64,000 bases of DNA from Flavobacterium succinicans (GCF_001662485.1 NZ_JMTM01000060.1:124001-188000); one strand, 5' to 3'; positions 1 to 8,828 are shown, numbered from the stretch's first letter. Program-made: numbers and translations. Notes: generated by a model from the letters alone, not told the origin.

Positions 1-1
1 T

Positions 2-880
2 AACAAATATTTAAAAACACAACAAACTTTAAAAACACAGTTCAAACATGTTGATGATTCTTTATTCGCAATGTCACTTCGTAATCCAAAAATTGCTGAT
101 GAAGTTACTAAAGAAATAGGAACTGTACAGTATAATTTAGATAATGCTATTGATAAACTGGGCAACGGAATTGTTTCTAAAGGACTTTCTCACCAACAAT
201 TTAGTGTGGCTTCAGCGAATAAACTTGCAGATTTTTTGAGTGAACAATTAAACAATATGCAAATGGATTTATCTGGCATGAGTAGCGGTAACCCTAAACC
301 AGGCCAAGGCAAAGGAATGCAACTACCAGACATTATTTCTAAGCAAAAAGGGTTAGGAGAAAAAATGCAGCAACAAATGAAAGGTGAGGGTAAGTCTAAT
401 GGTGGTACAAAACCTGGCAACAAATCTGATTCAAAAGGTACTCAAGGAAATGAAGATTCAGGGGGTGAAGGTGACGCAAAGTCAATCCTTGAAATTTACA
501 AGGAACAAAAGCAATTACGAGATGCTTTACAAAACGAATTAAATAAAAACGGTTTAAACGGTGTTGGGCAAAATGCTTTAGAACAAATGAATCAGATAGA
601 AAAACAACTTTTAAACAAAGGTTTTAAGAATGAAGTATTACAACGTATTCTTAATTTGAATCATGAATTGCTTAAGTTAGACACTGCTTTGCAACAACAA
701 GGTCAGGATTCTAAACGTCAATCAGAAACAAATTTTAAAGCTTTTAATAACACTTCTAAGTCTCTACCCAATAACTTGATACAATATATAAATAGTGTTG
801 AAATATTAAACAGACAATCACTACCTTTGCGCTCCAATTTTAACCAGAAGGTTCAAGAATATTTTAATAAAAATGATTGA
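2..880 (+). CDS. DUF4175-type protein, C-terminal part (5' end outside window)
   Basis: The reading frame is open from the first bases of the window, so the ATG at 71 is internal and this is the C-terminal 292 residues of a longer protein. The visible part is hydrophilic and low in complexity, with Gln/Met-rich helices, a Gly/Ser/Lys-rich linker around residues 95-160 and further predicted coiled coil. I recognise it as the tail of the large membrane protein annotated DUF4175 in Flavobacteria, which commonly sits upstream of ybeY and mnmG as it does here; the membrane part would lie outside the window. The biochemical role is unknown. The stop overlaps the ybeY start by 8 bp, so the two are probably translationally coupled. 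Confidence 0.75.
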   Translation, partial: NKYLKTQQTLKTQFKHVDDSLFAMSLRNPKIADEVTKEIGTVQYNLDNAIDKLGNGIVSKGLSHQQFSVASANKLADFLSEQLNNMQMDLSGMSSGNPKPGQGKGMQLPDIISKQKGLGEKMQQQMKGEGKSNGGTKPGNKSDSKGTQGNEDSGGEGDAKSILEIYKEQKQLRDALQNELNKNGLNGVGQNALEQMNQIEKQLLNKGFKNEVLQRILNLNHELLKLDTALQQQGQDSKRQSETNFKAFNNTSKSLPNNLIQYINSVEILNRQSLPLRSNFNQKVQEYFNKND

Positions 881-1292
881 TTTTAATTATGAAAGTGACT
901 TTACGTTAGACAATGAATTATTGTATTCAGATTGGTTGTCTAGAGTAATTGTTTCCGAAAACAAAAATGAAGGAGAAATTAATTATATTTTTTGTGATGA
1001 TGATTATTTGCACAACATCAATGTTGAGTATTTAAATCATGATACTTTAACTGATATTATTAGTTTTGATTATAGTTTAGGAAATGAATTGAATGGCGAT
1101 ATCTTCATATCTATTGAACGTGTTCATGATAATGCTTTAGATTTTAATGTTTCTTTTAGTGAAGAATTAAAACGTGTGATGGTTCATGGTATTCTTCATT
1201 ATTGTGGATATAAAGACAAAACTGATAAAGACGAATTGATAATGCGCCAAAAGGAGGATGAGAAAATCAAACTGTTTCACGTGGAACAGTAG
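873..1292 (+). CDS. ybeY: YbeY, rRNA maturation endoribonuclease
   Basis: 139 residues, normal length for the UPF0054 family of metal-dependent single-strand RNases that act in 16S rRNA 3' maturation and ribosome quality control. The signature is HGILHYCGYKDK near residues 109-120. The first two zinc ligands of the HGxLHxxGYDH motif are present, but the third His position holds Asp (K-D-K instead of D-H). I recall similar substitutions in other Bacteroidota homologues, so I read it as lineage-typical rather than inactivating. The gene overlaps the upstream DUF4175 gene by 8 bp. Its last codons (Phe-His-Val-Glu-Gln-stop) are written by a parS-like palindrome at 1273-1288. Confidence 0.92.
   Translation: MIDFNYESDFTLDNELLYSDWLSRVIVSENKNEGEINYIFCDDDYLHNINVEYLNHDTLTDIISFDYSLGNELNGDIFISIERVHDNALDFNVSFSEELKRVMVHGILHYCGYKDKTDKDELIMRQKEDEKIKLFHVEQ
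1273..1288. promoter_or_regulatory. parS-like ParB binding site 1
   Basis: TGTTTCACGTGGAACA, one base off the classic parS palindrome TGTTTCACGTGAAACA. It lies inside the last codons of ybeY. It is one of five such sites within about 2.1 kb. Confidence 0.8.
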
Positions 1293-1311
1293 TTAGATTG
1301 TTTATTTTATA

Positions 1312-1327
1312 TGTTTCACGTGAAACA
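1312..1327. promoter_or_regulatory. parS ParB binding site 2 (perfect palindrome)
   Basis: TGTTTCACGTGAAACA, an exact match to the widely conserved chromosomal parS sequence, extended to an 18-bp perfect palindrome by the flanking A and T. Intergenic between ybeY and mnmG. Confidence 0.88.
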
Positions 1328-1355
1328 TATTTTCTTTATAATGTTTTTGTGATAA

Positions 1356-1371
1356 GGTTTCACGTGGAACA
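1356..1371. promoter_or_regulatory. parS-like ParB binding site 3
   Basis: GGTTTCACGTGGAACA keeps the central TTTCACGTGGAAC core shared with sites 1 and 4. Intergenic between ybeY and mnmG. Confidence 0.78.
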
Positions 1372-1407
1372 TTTTTTTGTGTTCTGTGATAAATAAGATT
1401 TTTATAT

Positions 1408-1423
1408 AGTTTCACGTGGAACA
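1408..1423. promoter_or_regulatory. parS-like ParB binding site 4
   Basis: AGTTTCACGTGGAACA, in the intergenic DNA 34 bp before the mnmG start. Spacing between the four upstream sites is about 40-50 bp. Confidence 0.78.
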
Positions 1424-1456
1424 ATTTACTTTAATTTTTACTTTTAAATTTTTACG

Positions 1457-3328
1457 ATGTTTCTAAACGAGTATGATGTTATTGTTGTTGGTGCTGGTCA
1501 TGCTGGGTCTGAGGCTGCTGCTGCTGCTGCAAATTTAGGTTCAAAGACGCTTTTGGTTACAATGAGTCTTCAGAACATTGCTCAAATGTCTTGTAATCCT
1601 GCAATGGGTGGAATTGCAAAAGGGCAAATTGTTCGTGAGATTGATGCTTTGGGGGGTTATTCTGGAATCGTTTCTGATAAAACAGCTATTCAATTCAAAA
1701 TGCTGAATAAATCTAAAGGACCTGCTATGTGGTCTCCACGTGTTCAAAGTGACCGAATGCGTTTTGCAGAGGAATGGCGTTTGATGTTAGAACGCACACT
1801 AAATCTTGATTTTTATCAAGAAATGGTTAGTGGATTAATAATTGAATCAGGAAAGGTACAAGGAATCAAAACTTCACTCGGTGTAGAAATTCGATCAAAG
1901 GCTGTGGTTTTAACTAATGGTACTTTTTTGAATGGTTTAATTCATATTGGAGAAAAACAATTTGGTGGTGGTAGAGCAGGAGAGAGTGCTGCCTATGGTA
2001 TTACCGAAGATTTGGTTAAAGTGGGTTTTCAATCCGGTAGAATGAAAACGGGTACGCCTCCAAGAGTGGATGGGCGTTCTTTGGATTATTCAAAAATGAA
2101 TGAAGAGAAAGGGGATGCAAAGCCAGATAAGTTTTCTTATTCAGATGAAACGTCTCCACTTGTTCAACAACGCTCTTGTTATATGACCTATACTTCAAAT
2201 GAAGTGCATTCCATTTTAAGGGAAGGTTTTGATCGTTCTCCTATGTTCAATGGACGAATTAAAAGTTTAGGGCCGCGTTATTGTCCTTCTATAGAAGATA
2301 AAATTAATCGTTTTGCGGATAAAGAAAGACATCAGCTTTTTATCGAACCTGAAGGTTGGCAAACCTGTGAGGTGTATGTAAATGGATTTTCTACCTCATT
2401 GCCAGAAGATATTCAATTTAAAGCGTTACGTTCAGTTGTCGGTTTTGAAAATGTAAAATTCTTTAGACCTGGTTACGCTATCGAATATGATTATTTTCCG
2501 CCCACACAACTTAAGCATACGTTAGAAACAAAATTAATTGACGGCTTGTATTTTGCTGGGCAGATAAATGGAACGACGGGTTATGAAGAAGCTGCATCGC
2601 AAGGTTTAATGGCTGGAATAAATGCTCATTTAAAAATTCAAGAAAAAGCGCCTTTAATATTAAAACGTGATGAAGCTTACATAGGTGTGCTTATCGATGA
2701 TTTAATCACAAAAGGAACAGAAGAGCCTTATCGTATGTTTACTTCTCGCGCTGAGTATAGAACTTTATTGCGTCAAGATAATGCTGATTTTAGACTAACG
2801 CCTTTATCGTATGAAATTGGTCTAGCTTCTGAAAAGCGTTTACGTAGAATGGAACATAAATTAAATGAATCCGAAAAGATGGTTGCTTTTTTCAAAGAAA
2901 CTAGTGTAACGGTAGCAGAAGCGAATCCTATTTTAGAATCTAAAGAAACAGCATTGATTTCTCAAGGGGATAAAATGTTTAAAATTTTCTCTCGTCCACA
3001 AATTGATTTAGAAGATATTTTGAAGTTTGATAAAGTTAAAGATTATATCGATCAAAATAATTTAGACCAAGAGATTTTAGAACAAGCCGAAATTCAAGTA
3101 AAGTATTCTGGTTATATTGAAAAAGAAAGAAATAATGCTGATAAGCTTACTCGTTTAGAAGAAGTAAAAATTCCTGAAAATTTCGATTATTCTAAAATTA
3201 AATCAATGTCTATAGAAGCAAGGCAAAAATTAGAAATAATTCGACCAATTACTATTTCACAAGCTTCACGTATTAGTGGTGTGTCACCAAGTGATATTTC
3301 TGTACTTTTGATTTATATGGGACGTTAA
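1457..3328 (+). CDS. mnmG: MnmG (GidA), tRNA uridine-5-carboxymethylaminomethyl modification enzyme
   Basis: 623 residues, full length for the family. With MnmE it installs the cmnm5 group at the wobble uridine of certain tRNAs, using FAD, NADH and a methylene-folate one-carbon unit. The N-terminus has the dinucleotide-binding motif GAGHAGSEAA (about residues 12-21), followed by the family signatures CNPAMGG and GQIVREIDALGG. The hallmark GTPPR lies near residue 200 and the C-terminal helical domain ends normally. The ATG at 1457 puts the FAD motif at the expected distance from the start. The gene is bracketed by parS-like sites; mnmG close to parS or oriC is seen in several bacterial phyla. 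Confidence 0.97.
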   Translation: MFLNEYDVIVVGAGHAGSEAAAAAANLGSKTLLVTMSLQNIAQMSCNPAMGGIAKGQIVREIDALGGYSGIVSDKTAIQFKMLNKSKGPAMWSPRVQSDRMRFAEEWRLMLERTLNLDFYQEMVSGLIIESGKVQGIKTSLGVEIRSKAVVLTNGTFLNGLIHIGEKQFGGGRAGESAAYGITEDLVKVGFQSGRMKTGTPPRVDGRSLDYSKMNEEKGDAKPDKFSYSDETSPLVQQRSCYMTYTSNEVHSILREGFDRSPMFNGRIKSLGPRYCPSIEDKINRFADKERHQLFIEPEGWQTCEVYVNGFSTSLPEDIQFKALRSVVGFENVKFFRPGYAIEYDYFPPTQLKHTLETKLIDGLYFAGQINGTTGYEEAASQGLMAGINAHLKIQEKAPLILKRDEAYIGVLIDDLITKGTEEPYRMFTSRAEYRTLLRQDNADFRLTPLSYEIGLASEKRLRRMEHKLNESEKMVAFFKETSVTVAEANPILESKETALISQGDKMFKIFSRPQIDLEDILKFDKVKDYIDQNNLDQEILEQAEIQVKYSGYIEKERNNADKLTRLEEVKIPENFDYSKIKSMSIEARQKLEIIRPITISQASRISGVSPSDISVLLIYMGR

Positions 3329-3358
3329 ACTTATTTTATCACAAATAGATGTTTATTT

Positions 3359-3374
3359 TGTTCCACGTGAAACT
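3359..3374. promoter_or_regulatory. parS-like ParB binding site 5
   Basis: TGTTCCACGTGAAACT, the reverse-oriented form of the TTTCACGTGGAAC core, 30 bp after the mnmG stop. With sites 1-4 it brackets mnmG. The few other CACGTG hexamers noticed in the window (for example near 45150 and 46716) lie in coding DNA and lack the flanks. Confidence 0.78.
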
Positions 3375-3390
3375 AACGATTATATTATAC

Positions 3391-3423
3391 AACTATTGCT
3401 CATAAAAGAGCAATAGTTTTTTT
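3391..3423 (+). terminator. Rho-independent terminator of mnmG
   Basis: Perfect 11-bp stem AACTATTGCTC / GAGCAATAGTT with a 6-base loop, followed by a run of T residues. Lies between mnmG and the next gene. Confidence 0.88.
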
Positions 3424-3440
3424 ATTAAATTAACCTACTC

Positions 3441-4289
3441 ATGACTATTTTATCAAAAAAACATTTTCTTACTGTAAAAGATTATTCTGTTTCTCAAGAA
3501 ATTTTTGAATTGTATCACGATGAAGCTTTGGATATGCTGATAACACATCCACAACCTAGTTTAGACAATTTAGGAAAGTACTATGAAAGTGTGGACTATA
3601 TTTCGCATACCGACTCAAAGCGTAGTTTATTTGAAAAAGCCTATCATTTTGTAAAAGGAATTGCTTTAAAAAACAAATTGCAATTAATTAATACCGAACA
3701 ATCCTCAAAAGGACAACTTTTGGATATTGGTGCCGGAACAGGTGATTTTTTGTTAGTAGCTCAAAATGATGGATGGAAAACTATAGGTATTGAACCAAGT
3801 CAGAAGGCCAAAACCATTGCAGAAGGAAAAGGCATTTCTTTTGTAAAAGATACGACCGATTTGGCTTCTCAAAGTTTTGATTGCATCACGATGTGGCATG
3901 TGTTGGAGCATGTGCCAGATTTGGATTTTCAGATAAAAGAATTAAAGCGTTTATTAAAACCGACAGGAACGCTAATTGTGGCGGTTCCCAATTTTAAATC
4001 GTTTGATGCCAAACATTATCAAAATTTTTGGGCAGCTTATGATGTACCGATTCATTTTTGGCATTTTTCAAAACAATCGATTCAAATGCTTTTTCAAAAA
4101 GAGAATATGTCGCTAAAGAAAATACTTCCGATGAAGTTTGATTCTTTTTATGTGAGTTTATTATCCGAAAAATACAAAACAGGAAAAATGAATTTTATCA
4201 AAGCCTTTTTTATCGGTTTGCGTTCAAATTGGGAAGGAAGTCAAAATAAGGAGTATTCTTCACACATATATGTGCTTAAAAACACCTAA
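3441..4289 (+). CDS. Class I SAM-dependent methyltransferase
   Basis: 282 residues. Motif I of the Rossmann methyltransferase fold is clear (LLDIGAGTGDF, about residues 94-104), with the acidic end of strand beta-2 (IGIEPS) and a motif IV-like CITMWHVLEHVPD about 50 residues later. The pattern is that of the Methyltransf_11/23 families often found with cell-surface polysaccharide genes. The substrate cannot be told from the sequence. It sits alone between the mnmG terminator and the OmpH-like gene, so context does not help. Confidence 0.85.
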   Translation: MTILSKKHFLTVKDYSVSQEIFELYHDEALDMLITHPQPSLDNLGKYYESVDYISHTDSKRSLFEKAYHFVKGIALKNKLQLINTEQSSKGQLLDIGAGTGDFLLVAQNDGWKTIGIEPSQKAKTIAEGKGISFVKDTTDLASQSFDCITMWHVLEHVPDLDFQIKELKRLLKPTGTLIVAVPNFKSFDAKHYQNFWAAYDVPIHFWHFSKQSIQMLFQKENMSLKKILPMKFDSFYVSLLSEKYKTGKMNFIKAFFIGLRSNWEGSQNKEYSSHIYVLKNT

Positions 4290-4494
4290 AAATAATTTTA
4301 AGCTCTTTTTAGCCTTGTTTTTGATCAGAAGCAGTCTGAACCATGGATTTTTAAAATTAATTCGGTATCCGTAAGCTATTAAATCCAATTTTAATCAAGT
4401 ATTTTTATAGAATAATATGCTTTAATAATAAAAATTGATATAACTAAATTTGTGGCAATTTTCAAACTTTCTGTAGTTGCTAACTATTTTTTTA

Positions 4495-4502
4495 TATTTT
4501 TG
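4495..4502 (+). promoter_or_regulatory. Bacteroidota -7 promoter element for the OmpH-like gene
   Basis: TATTTTTG matches TAnnTTTG exactly, 30 bp before the ATG at 4532. A TTG at 4477-4479 could be the -33 element, though the spacing is short. Confidence 0.65.
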
Positions 4503-4531
4503 TCCTACATCATAAAAATAAATTAACTCCA

Positions 4532-5092
4532 ATGAAAAAATCATTACTTATCCTAGCCCTTGCTCTAGCCATTGTGTCTTGTGATAAAAAAGCAGAAGTA
4601 AAAGAAGTAAAAACAGCATACGTGGATACTTCTGAATTAATGAAAGAATATACAGAAGCAAAAGATCTTGAAGCTAAATATAAAGCCCAAGCACAAGAGA
4701 AAGGACGTCAGTTAGAAGCTGAAATTAGTCGTTTTAAACAAGAAGCTGCCAATTTTCAAGCACAAGCACAAGCTAATGGTCAAGAATGGGCTCAGAAGAA
4801 AGGTGCTGAATTGCAAAAAAGAGAGCAACAATTAGGATATGCACAACAAGCATTGTCTCAACAATTGCAAATGGAAAGCGGAAAAGAAATGGATTCTTTA
4901 GTAAGTGGTGTAAAGAAATTTATTAAAGCTTACGGAAAAGAAAAAGGATATGCTTACATCTACGGTACAGGTGATGCAGCTTCTATTTTGTACGCAGAAG
5001 ATAAATTTGATATTACTAAAGATATTATCAAAGCTTTGAATGACAAATACAAAGCAGGTGGTGCTAAAGAAGAAAAAGAAGTTAAGAAATAA
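4532..5092 (+). CDS. OmpH/Skp-family periplasmic chaperone-like lipoprotein
   Basis: 186 residues. The N-terminus is a lipoprotein signal ending AIVSCDKK, with Cys17 as the likely lipidated residue. Residues 45-130 form a charged, Ala/Gln-rich coiled coil, and a compact C-terminal segment follows (KEKGYAYIYGTGD...ILYAEDKFDIT). This matches the OmpH/Skp fold, in which the coiled-coil arms hold unfolded outer-membrane proteins; the family motif YVDTSELM follows the signal. Lipidation is unlike E. coli Skp but common in Flavobacteria. Its own promoter and terminator suggest a single-gene unit. Confidence 0.85.
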   Translation: MKKSLLILALALAIVSCDKKAEVKEVKTAYVDTSELMKEYTEAKDLEAKYKAQAQEKGRQLEAEISRFKQEAANFQAQAQANGQEWAQKKGAELQKREQQLGYAQQALSQQLQMESGKEMDSLVSGVKKFIKAYGKEKGYAYIYGTGDAASILYAEDKFDITKDIIKALNDKYKAGGAKEEKEVKK

Positions 5093-5110
5093 GCTTTTTT
5101 ATTGTTATAA

Positions 5111-5146
5111 AAGCCTTCATCTATTCAGATTGAAGGCTTTTTTTTT
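5111..5146 (+). terminator. Rho-independent terminator after the OmpH-like gene
   Basis: Stem AAGCCTTCA / TGAAGGCTT with a short loop, followed by about ten T residues. Confidence 0.88.
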
Positions 5147-5262
5147 GGATAGATTTGATATTTTTTTTATGTTTAAATCTCAAAATTTTAATTTTTTTTA
5201 TTGATTTACAATAGTTTACTTCTACTATTTTTTAATATTTTAGTTCTTTATTTATACGCCTT

Positions 5263-7533
5263 ATGCAAACTCTTTCTCAAGCCGCTGTTTACACACTTCA
5301 ATTTATTAATCAAACCAATCGTTCTGTTTTTCTCACGGGAAAAGCAGGTACAGGAAAAACCACTTTATTACGGGAAATTATTCAAACTACGCATAAAAAT
5401 ACTGTGGTCGTCGCGCCTACAGGTATTGCAGCTTTGAATGCCAATGGTGTTACTATTCATTCGATGTTTCAATTACCTTTTGGAGCATTTATTCCTGATT
5501 ATTCTGAACCTCAGTTTTTAGAAAATTCTAAGTTTGAAACCAAATCTACCTTAAAGCGCCATTTTAAAATGGGCGGACTCAAGAAAGCAGTTATTCGTAA
5601 TATGGAGTTGCTTATCATTGATGAAGTTAGTATGTTACGCGCTGATTTGTTAGACGCAATGGATTTCATGATGCAAACCGTTCGCAAAAATCCAAAGCCT
5701 TTTGGCGGTGCTCAAGTTTTATTTATAGGAGATTTACTACAATTACCTCCTGTGGTCAAAGATGAGGAATGGCGAATTTTGCGTAACTATTATCGCGGAA
5801 AATTCTTTTTTCACTCGCATGTTTTGGTTCAAGATCCTCCATTGTACATAGAGTTATCTCATATATATCGCCAAACCGATGTTCGTTTTATCTCTGTTTT
5901 AAATCACTTGAGAAACAACGAAATAACAAAAGAAGATATCGAAATTTTAAATCAATATGTTCAGCCTAATTTTGATTTAAAAGCCAATAAAGGCTATATC
6001 TGTTTAACGACACATAATGTCAAAGCAGATGCTATTAATACTGAATCTATAAAAGAATTAACGGAGAAATTATATCGTTTTTATCCTGAAATTACGGGAG
6101 ATTTTCCAGAGAAGATTTATCCATTGGAGTCTCAATTAGAACTGAAAGTAGGAGCCCAAATTATGTTTGTCAAAAATGATTTGTCATTTGATAAACAATA
6201 TTTTAACGGAAAAATGGGAACAATTGCTTCATTAACCGATAAAGAAATTCGGGTGCATTTTGCTGAAGAAAATAAAACTATTGAAGTTGAAAAGTATGAA
6301 TGGCAAAACATTCGTTACAAAGTTGACCCATTGACCAAGGAAATTGAAGAAGAAGTTTTGGGAACGTATGTGCAGTATCCCATCAAATTGGCTTGGGCCA
6401 TTACGGTTCACAAAAGTCAAGGATTAACGTTTGACAAAGCTGCGCTTGATGTATCGCAAGTTTTTCTTCCCGGACAAGCATATGTTGCTTTGTCGCGTTT
6501 ACGTTCATTAAATGGCCTTATTTTGCTTTCTCCGCTACGAATGAATGGTATTTCGAACGATCAAGAAGTAATGGACTATGCTCAAAATAAAGCTAGCGAA
6601 ACGTATTTACAATCTGCATTGCATTTCGAAACAAAGAATTTTATCTTAGATTATTTGTGTACTACATTCGATTGGAAGGATTTAGCACAAGAATGGCGCA
6701 ATCATTTTTTTAGTTATGGCGAAGTGTCCGAAGCTTCTATAAAATCTAAACATGCGCAATGGGCCAAATCGCAAGCTCAAACTATGGAACAACTTTTAGA
6801 TCCTGCCTCTAAATTTGTTCTTCATTTGAAAAAATTATTTGCTGCTGAAACCGTTGATTTGAATTACGTTTTTGAACGCATCAATGCAGCATATGCCTAT
6901 TTTTGGAAACCAATGGACGCCTTGGTAGAAGAATTGCTTTGGAAGTTAGAAGAAACGCAACACAGCAAAAAGGCCAAAGGTTTTTTCGAAGAATTGTCTC
7001 AATTAGAAGAGCTTCAAACCAAAGCGGTTATAAAGCTCATGAAAGCCCAGCTTTTGGTCGCTACGGTGGTTGCAGGAGAACCTATTTCAAAAGAAAAACT
7101 AACTTCACCAGCTATAAAGAGTTACATAAGTAATAAAATAGAAAAAGTAAAGCTTGCTTTTAACGAACAAAATAGTTCTTTACTCGAAGAAGAAACAGAA
7201 ATTGTTCGCTATTCTAGTTCCAAAAAAGGGTCAAAAGAGAAAAAGAAAACTACCGTTGAGCAAACTTACGAACTTTGGTTGCAGAAGAAATCGATTACGG
7301 AAATTGCTTTAATGCGTATGATTACCAAAGAAACGGTGATGCTTCATTTGACCAAATTAATTGCGGAGCAAAAAATCCAAATCAATACCGTTTTATCTGA
7401 GGAAAAAATTGCCGCGTTAACTGAGGCTTTCTTTGGTTATCAAGAAGAATCTTTAGCGCCATTAAAAGAGAAACATGGCGATTCTTTTACTTGGGAAGAA
7501 TTAAGAATGTTTAAAGCTAGTTGGAATTCCTAA
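5263..7533 (+). CDS. PIF1-like SF1B DNA helicase with C-terminal helix-turn-helix
   Basis: 756 residues. The Walker A motif GKAGTGKTT is at residues 26-34, Walker B LLIIDEVSML near 120-129 and the polarity motif GDLLQLPPV near 163. The late SF1 motifs ITVHKSQGLTFD and AYVALSRLRS follow near residues 380-415, in the RecD/PIF1 order. The part after about residue 440 is helical and non-enzymatic and ends in a helix-turn-helix-like segment (about 660-745, ITEIALMRMITKETVMLHL), as in HTH_40-type tails also seen on RecQ proteins. It likely unwinds DNA 5'-3' in replication or recombination. Two terminators enclose the gene, suggesting a single-gene unit. Confidence 0.88.
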   Translation: MQTLSQAAVYTLQFINQTNRSVFLTGKAGTGKTTLLREIIQTTHKNTVVVAPTGIAALNANGVTIHSMFQLPFGAFIPDYSEPQFLENSKFETKSTLKRHFKMGGLKKAVIRNMELLIIDEVSMLRADLLDAMDFMMQTVRKNPKPFGGAQVLFIGDLLQLPPVVKDEEWRILRNYYRGKFFFHSHVLVQDPPLYIELSHIYRQTDVRFISVLNHLRNNEITKEDIEILNQYVQPNFDLKANKGYICLTTHNVKADAINTESIKELTEKLYRFYPEITGDFPEKIYPLESQLELKVGAQIMFVKNDLSFDKQYFNGKMGTIASLTDKEIRVHFAEENKTIEVEKYEWQNIRYKVDPLTKEIEEEVLGTYVQYPIKLAWAITVHKSQGLTFDKAALDVSQVFLPGQAYVALSRLRSLNGLILLSPLRMNGISNDQEVMDYAQNKASETYLQSALHFETKNFILDYLCTTFDWKDLAQEWRNHFFSYGEVSEASIKSKHAQWAKSQAQTMEQLLDPASKFVLHLKKLFAAETVDLNYVFERINAAYAYFWKPMDALVEELLWKLEETQHSKKAKGFFEELSQLEELQTKAVIKLMKAQLLVATVVAGEPISKEKLTSPAIKSYISNKIEKVKLAFNEQNSSLLEEETEIVRYSSSKKGSKEKKKTTVEQTYELWLQKKSITEIALMRMITKETVMLHLTKLIAEQKIQINTVLSEEKIAALTEAFFGYQEESLAPLKEKHGDSFTWEELRMFKASWNS

Positions 7534-7547
7534 AAAAGCTAAATAAC

Positions 7548-7580
7548 AAAAAAAAACCTATTCGTAAAAGAATAGGTTTC
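7548..7580. terminator. Hairpin between convergent genes (bidirectional terminator)
   Basis: Stem AAACCTATTC / GAATAGGTTT with a 6-base loop. The A-rich left side gives a U tract on the minus strand, so it mainly serves the SPOR-protein gene; the helicase gene also ends here. Confidence 0.8.
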
Positions 7581-7585
7581 ATTTG

Positions 7586-8575
7586 TTATAGGGTTTGAAT
7601 CAAAATCCAAGCATCAGGATTTTCATATTCAATGATTTCTTTTTGAGCCTTTTGAGCTTCGGAAAAGGTGGCATAGCTTCCATAAACTACTGGATAAAGA
7701 CCGTTTTTGTTTTCTGGAATTCTTTTGGCCTCGTAACCTAGTTTTTTTAAGGCTCTAAGCTCTTTATTGGCATTTTCTTCACTTCTGTATGCTCCTGCCA
7801 TAATGTGATATTTAAGGGAGCTTACTTCTTTTTTTGGACTGGTGTTCACTGCAAGCGTAACCGATGGAATAGGGCTTTCTATGAAAAAAGTAGCTTCTTG
7901 AATTCTGTTTTGTACTTTTTTCTGAACAGAAGTTTCTACCAAAAGGGTTTCGTTTTCAATTTGTCTTTGATAAATACTATACCCAACACTAGATGTAATA
8001 CCCAAACCTAAAACAAAAATCGCTGCATAACGCAAAAACGGGTAACGTTGGCCTTTAGTTTCTTCCTCTTCTTCTTCAGGGGTCAAAGTAAGCGTGTGTC
8101 TAATCACGGGTTCTTCCACCAAAGTTTTGGCCTCCACCGCTTTTTCAAACAATTCTCTTTTGACCATAGGTGAAACAAACGGACTCAACCCAAATGAAGT
8201 TGTTAAGTAGTTGTTCGTGTCTTCTGAGGTGAACACTAAGTTAGCATCAGCATTTAATCGAAAAGTACCAATGTTTTTGAAAGAAAGAACACCATGTGTT
8301 TCTAATCTTTTTTTCCAATTAAAAACCTCAAATTGAATAGCACTTACGGCATAATCGTAAGAAGTCTTTTCCGCTTGAGCGATATGATGTGCTAATAAAC
8401 CATCATTATTTTTTAAATTCGCATTAAACGAAATCATTTTTTTGGGCGGAAAAAATGAAGTAGTACTTTCTTGCAATTGTGCGGACTGAGTTTCGGTTAA
8501 AAAAGCACCAAATCCTGGTACAGCTACACATTGGTAACGGTACAAAAGCTGAGAGATGTATTGTTCGATTTTCAT
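7586..8575 (-). CDS. HU-CCDC81-like / SPOR domain membrane protein
   Basis: 329 residues from the ATG at 8575; an in-frame ATG at 8593 would add six residues but lies across a promoter element. Order: two HU-like (CCDC81-bacterial type) modules in residues 1-130, with the family-typical GFGAFLTE and FNANLKNNDGLLAHHIA; a charged linker; one transmembrane helix near 180-200 (FLRYAAIFVLGLGITSSVGYS); a periplasmic linker; and a C-terminal SPOR domain (last 75 residues, HIMAGAYRSEENANKEL...YPVVYGSYATFSEAQ) that in other proteins binds denuded septal peptidoglycan. The cytoplasmic HU fold plus periplasmic SPOR domain suggests a link between nucleoid and septum. That role is inferred. Confidence 0.85.
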   Translation of the reverse strand: MKIEQYISQLLYRYQCVAVPGFGAFLTETQSAQLQESTTSFFPPKKMISFNANLKNNDGLLAHHIAQAEKTSYDYAVSAIQFEVFNWKKRLETHGVLSFKNIGTFRLNADANLVFTSEDTNNYLTTSFGLSPFVSPMVKRELFEKAVEAKTLVEEPVIRHTLTLTPEEEEEETKGQRYPFLRYAAIFVLGLGITSSVGYSIYQRQIENETLLVETSVQKKVQNRIQEATFFIESPIPSVTLAVNTSPKKEVSSLKYHIMAGAYRSEENANKELRALKKLGYEAKRIPENKNGLYPVVYGSYATFSEAQKAQKEIIEYENPDAWILIQTL

Positions 8576-8580
8576 GTTAA

Positions 8581-8588
8581 CAAAGTTA
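8581..8588 (-). promoter_or_regulatory. -7 promoter element overlapping the SPOR-protein start region
   Basis: On the minus strand TAACTTTG matches TAnnTTTG exactly and ends only 5 nt before the ATG at 8575. If used, transcription would start at or within a base or two of that ATG, giving a leaderless or near-leaderless mRNA and arguing against the upstream ATG at 8593. Confidence 0.5.
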
Positions 8589-8828
8589 GCCATACAAAAT
8601 AGTTATCAAAATTTTATTCACAATTTTTATTAACAAATTCGATTAAATTTTATACTTTTCAATTTCAATTACTTAAAATAGAAGAATGCTATAGGCAACG
8701 ATTTGAAGTCCTCTAAAAAGCATTTTCTAGCTTTATTTTTTAAGGCAAAATCTTGCTTAAAGAATGATTTTCATAATTGAAAGCAACAGTTATTTTATTT
8801 TTTACACGCCAAAATCAAAACTATACGC

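Noticed and set aside
5201..5437. Frame overlapping the helicase start
   Set aside because: A shadow in a different frame of the helicase 5' end and its AT-rich leader, with no signal of its own.
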